This document shows positions 61,278 to 64,000 of a stretch of 64,000 nucleotides of DNA, in pieces. Every line of letters starts with the position of its first letter. The first letter of the stretch is position 1. This DNA is from Pseudonocardia alni. Its GTDB lineage: Bacteria; Actinomycetota; Actinomycetes; Mycobacteriales; Pseudonocardiaceae. The position numbers and the translations under genes were made by a program. The stretch covers positions 186,001 through 250,000 of the forward strand of contig NZ_PHUJ01000003.1 in assembly GCF_002813375.1 (NCBI RefSeq), written 5' to 3'. The notes under the pieces were generated by a model, which saw only the letters and a list, made by a program, of their open reading frames with translations, had not been told where the DNA came from and did not search any database.

Positions 61278-62491
61278 TGACTCCCGACGCCCGCCGGGAA
61301 CGGATCCTGCGACACGCCCTCCTCGACATCGGCGCCGATCCGGCGCCGGGTCCGCTGGTCCTGCCGTTGCCCGCGGTGGGGATGGACGTCGTCGCCGAGG
61401 TCGAGCACGCCTCGCCGGTCGGCCTGCACCGGTTCTCCCGGATCGCCCTGGCCACGACCGACGGTGCCGTCGACCCCCACCCGGGTCCCGACGAGCTGGC
61501 CGCCGCGCTGCGTACCGAGCTCGCCGCCCGCGGCGGCCCCGGACCGCTGCCGCCGGGTCCGGTCCCGGCGGCCGCCGACGGTCCCGCCCCGGAACGGGGG
61601 CCGGCCGGCGGCCCGCCGGAGCCCGTCGGTGGCACCGACCCGGTGGCGGTCGCGCTGGCCCTGCTGCACCACGAGGCGGGTCGCGTCTCCGACGCCGACC
61701 TGACCGACCGGGTACTGGTGTCGGGCCTGCTGCCGCTGGTCGGGGCAACCGGCCCGGCGGCTCGGCCGGAGTGCTCGGAGCTCACCGCGCTGGCCGAGCG
61801 GCTCGCCGCGGCCCGTGACGCCGAGCGCCCCGGCCGGGTGCGGCGGCTGCTGCATCATTGGCTGACCGCGGCGCACCTGTGGCGTCGCCCGGTCCTGCAC
61901 CCGGCCCGGTGGCACCGCACGCCGAACCCGCTGCTGCGGGCGGGTGCGCCGGCGGTGACCGACCCGCCGGTGCCCGGCCGCGCGGGGGAGTACCTGCTGC
62001 GTCCGGCCCGTCCGCACGGCGCCGACCTGCGCACCGTCGGGGACTGGATGCGCAGGCCCGAGGTGGTGCGCTTCTTCGGTCAGCCCTGGCCCGACGAGCG
62101 CTGGGCTCGTGAGCTGGACGGCCACGGCGCCGGGTCGGGTACCGCCGCCGTGCTCGTGGAGCCCGCCGGCGACCCGGCCGCCGGACCGATCGCGTACCTG
62201 GAGATCTACCGCCCGGTGCGGCACGCGCTGGCCCGCGCGTTCCCGGTCGGCCCGGGCGACGTCGGCGTGCACGTCTGCGTCGGTGCCGCGCACCGGCGTG
62301 GCACCGGTGGCGCGCTGCTCGCCGCGGTCGCCGACGCGCTGACCGCCGCGGGGTGCCCGCGGGTGCTCGCCGAGCCCGACGCCCGCAACACCGCCGCGCG
62401 GGGGGCGTTCGGCCGGGCCGGGTTCGACGAGGCCGAGCGGATCGCGCTGCCGCACAAGGACGCCGTCGTCATGGTGCGCACGGCGGCCTGA
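61277..62491 (+). CDS. GNAT acyltransferase for hydroxamate formation (AlcB/MbtK-like)
   Basis: 404 residues. Residues 1-230 form an Ala/Gly-rich domain with helical segments of unclear role. The GNAT domain (about 235-404) starts LRPARPHGADLRTVGDWMRRPEVVRFFGQPW, carries the acetyl-CoA loop AHRRGTGGALLAAVADAL, and ends NTAARGAFGRAGFDEAERIALPHKDAVVMVR. This pattern is that of siderophore acyltransferases acting on N-hydroxy-ornithine or -lysine. Together with the formyltransferase it implies two different hydroxamate caps, or one acting on the alpha-amine. Translationally coupled to the formyltransferase. Confidence 0.8.
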   Translation: MTPDARRERILRHALLDIGADPAPGPLVLPLPAVGMDVVAEVEHASPVGLHRFSRIALATTDGAVDPHPGPDELAAALRTELAARGGPGPLPPGPVPAAADGPAPERGPAGGPPEPVGGTDPVAVALALLHHEAGRVSDADLTDRVLVSGLLPLVGATGPAARPECSELTALAERLAAARDAERPGRVRRLLHHWLTAAHLWRRPVLHPARWHRTPNPLLRAGAPAVTDPPVPGRAGEYLLRPARPHGADLRTVGDWMRRPEVVRFFGQPWPDERWARELDGHGAGSGTAAVLVEPAGDPAAGPIAYLEIYRPVRHALARAFPVGPGDVGVHVCVGAAHRRGTGGALLAAVADALTAAGCPRVLAEPDARNTAARGAFGRAGFDEAERIALPHKDAVVMVRTAA

Positions 62492-62494
62492 GCC

Positions 62495-63895
62495 TCAGCC
62501 GAGCGGCCCGCCGTCCCCGGAGGGGCGCCGGTCGGCGGGGAGCAGCGCGTGCAGGGCGTGGTAGCCGACGAGCACCACGATCGTGCCCAGCGCGATCCCG
62601 GACAGCTCGAACCCGCCCACCGACAGGCTCGCCCCGCCGATGCCGATGATCAGCCCGGCGGACAGCGGCACCAGGTTCGCGGCGTGGGCCAGGTCGACCC
62701 CGTTGCGGATCCAGATGGCCGCCCCGAGCAGCCCGACCATGCCGTAGAGGACCACGGTGAGCCCGCCGAGCACCCCGCCCGGCACCGCGACGATCAGTGC
62801 CCCGAACTTCGGGCAGAACCCCAGCAGCACCGCGACGGCCGCGGCCACCCAGTACGCGGCGGTGGAGTAGACCCGGGTCGCGGCCATCACGCCGATGTTC
62901 TCCGCGTAGGTCGTGGTGGGGGAGCCGCCGACCAGGCCGGCCAGCGTGGTGCCCGCGCCGTCCGCGGCCAGCGCCCGGCCCAGGTACGGGTCGAGGCGCT
63001 CGCCGGTCATCCCCTCGACGGCCTTGACGTGCCCGGCGTTCTCCGCGACCAGCGCGATCACCGAGGGCAGCACGAGGAGCGCGAAGGCGAACGAGAACGT
63101 CGGCCAGTGCCAGCCGGCGATCTCCATGCCGTCCGGTCCGGTCTGGGTGGCGGGCGGCAGCCCCACCCAGTCCGCGGACCCGACCCCGGACAGGTCGACC
63201 CGCATCCGGGTGCCGACGTCCCCGTTCGCGTCGGGCGCGGTGATCGGACCGGTCGTGGCGTCGAGCAGCAGCGAGAAGGCGAACCCGGCGACCAGGCCGA
63301 TCAGCACCCCGATCCGGCCCCAGAACCCCGGCAGCAGTACCGCGGCGGCGATCACCACGACCATCGTCACCAGCGCGGCCCACTGGTCCTGTGGCCAGTA
63401 GACGGTCGAGGCGACCCCGGCGAGGTTGAACCCGATCAGCATGACGACGGCGCCGGTCACCGCGGGTGGCAGCAGCCGGGACACGACGCGGGCGCCGACC
63501 AGGTGCACGACCACACCGACCAGCAGCAGCACCACCCCGGCGACGACGATCGCGCCGGTCACGGCCGCGGAGTCCCCGCCCTGGGCGCGGATCGCCGCGA
63601 CCCCGCCGACGAACGACGCCGAGGACCCCAGGTAGCTGGGGATCCGGCCGTGGGTCATCAGCAGGAACAGCGCGGTCGCGACGCCGGACATCAGGATCGC
63701 GATGTTGGGGTTCAGTCCCATGAGGACCGGGAAGACGAACGTCGCCCCGAACATCGCGATCACGTGCTGGCCGCCGAGGCCGACGGTGCGCGGCCAGGAC
63801 AGCCGCTCCTGCGGGCCCACGACCTCGCCGGGCGGCGGGGCCTTGCCGCCGTGCACCACGGTCCAGCCGCGCCGTCGTTCCCGCGTCGAAGTCAC
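62495..63895 (-). CDS. Uracil/xanthine permease (NCS2 family)
   Basis: 466 residues with 12-14 membrane segments. Family features: GLGGQHVIAMFGATFVFPVLMGLNPNIAILMSG at the N-terminus, GSSASFVGG in the substrate region, and the TM8-TM10 signature with VAENAGHVKAVEGMTGERLDPYLGRALAADGAGTTLAGLVGGSPTTTYAENIGVMAATRVYS. These resemble UraA/RutG. It should import uracil or a related base with protons. GTG start with GAGGGGG upstream. It is convergent with the acyltransferase gene (3-nt gap) and not part of the siderophore operon. Confidence 0.9.
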   Translation of the reverse strand: MTSTRERRRGWTVVHGGKAPPPGEVVGPQERLSWPRTVGLGGQHVIAMFGATFVFPVLMGLNPNIAILMSGVATALFLLMTHGRIPSYLGSSASFVGGVAAIRAQGGDSAAVTGAIVVAGVVLLLVGVVVHLVGARVVSRLLPPAVTGAVVMLIGFNLAGVASTVYWPQDQWAALVTMVVVIAAAVLLPGFWGRIGVLIGLVAGFAFSLLLDATTGPITAPDANGDVGTRMRVDLSGVGSADWVGLPPATQTGPDGMEIAGWHWPTFSFAFALLVLPSVIALVAENAGHVKAVEGMTGERLDPYLGRALAADGAGTTLAGLVGGSPTTTYAENIGVMAATRVYSTAAYWVAAAVAVLLGFCPKFGALIVAVPGGVLGGLTVVLYGMVGLLGAAIWIRNGVDLAHAANLVPLSAGLIIGIGGASLSVGGFELSGIALGTIVVLVGYHALHALLPADRRPSGDGGPLG

Positions 63896-64000
63896 CGAGC
63901 CCCCTCACCGTGGCCCGCCGCCCTGACGGGGCCGCGATCACAGTCGTCGGCGCGGCGGGGCGGGACAAGGGGTTGCGCGCACCGGTGACGTGACGTTCAC

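Overview
The window is very GC-rich and has actinobacterial hallmarks: frequent GTG starts, 4-nt ATGA/GTGA gene overlaps, TANNNT -10 hexamers set directly before start codons (leaderless messages), IdeR/DtxR-type iron boxes, a class F sortase and mycobacterium-like acyl-CoA dehydrogenase pairs. A member of the Pseudonocardiaceae (Pseudonocardia-like) is my best guess; no rRNA or tRNA is present to test it. I saw no insertion sequence, phage gene or CRISPR array.

Region 1 (1-13197) is mixed housekeeping and accessory content: the end of a VOC protein, a TMEM175-type channel, an MDR oxidoreductase, a small membrane protein, an MFS exporter, a threonine dehydratase-like enzyme, an excalibur protein next to a class F sortase, the helicase HrpB, a 49-residue membrane protein, a coupled acyl-CoA dehydrogenase pair, and a Tat-exported PhoD-type phosphatase.

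Region 2 (about 13390-25526) is the most unusual part. Seven tightly coupled genes look like a system for making and handling a poly-amino acid, or another carrier-bound product, from 2,3-diaminopropionate (Dap). The first gene has two nearly duplicated carrier domains fused to the complete membrane and left-handed beta-helix part of poly-epsilon-lysine synthetase (Pls), but it lacks the adenylation domain. The second gene supplies adenylation and a further carrier domain in trans. SbnA and SbnB homologues make Dap. A SyrP/TauD-like oxygenase and a sarcosine-oxidase-like flavoenzyme could modify it. A Wzz-like two-membrane-helix protein with a long disordered N-terminus suggests chain-length control or a surface-associated product. 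The synthetase gene carries a TTA codon.

Region 3 (25573-38011) is primary metabolism and regulation: a DmdC-like acyl-CoA dehydrogenase; a tandem Lrp/AsnC regulator with a palindromic operator, divergent from an M20 amidohydrolase/MHS transporter pair; a DAACS symporter; a thiolase, SDR, acyl-CoA dehydrogenase and TetR set behind a palindrome; and a membrane diguanylate cyclase.

Between 38012 and 38675 there is no ordinary gene, but the stretch is full of signals: a six-residue leader peptide with two Trp codons just before a perfect 15-bp hairpin, a perfect 16-bp palindrome, and an iron box.

Region 4 (38624-62491) is an iron-regulated hydroxamate siderophore locus: ornithine N5-monooxygenase, an MbtH-like protein, a 5034-residue four-module NRPS (A-MT-T / C-A-T / C-A-MT-T / C-A-T-E), a siderophore-binding lipoprotein, a heterodimeric ABC transporter with complementary degenerate ATP sites, a formyltransferase and a GNAT acyltransferase. 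Three IdeR-like boxes lie at its promoters. The adenylation codes I read are serine for module 2 and N5-hydroxyornithine for module 3; modules 1 and 4 have near-identical codes and could supply two more hydroxamates. The window ends with a uracil/xanthine permease.
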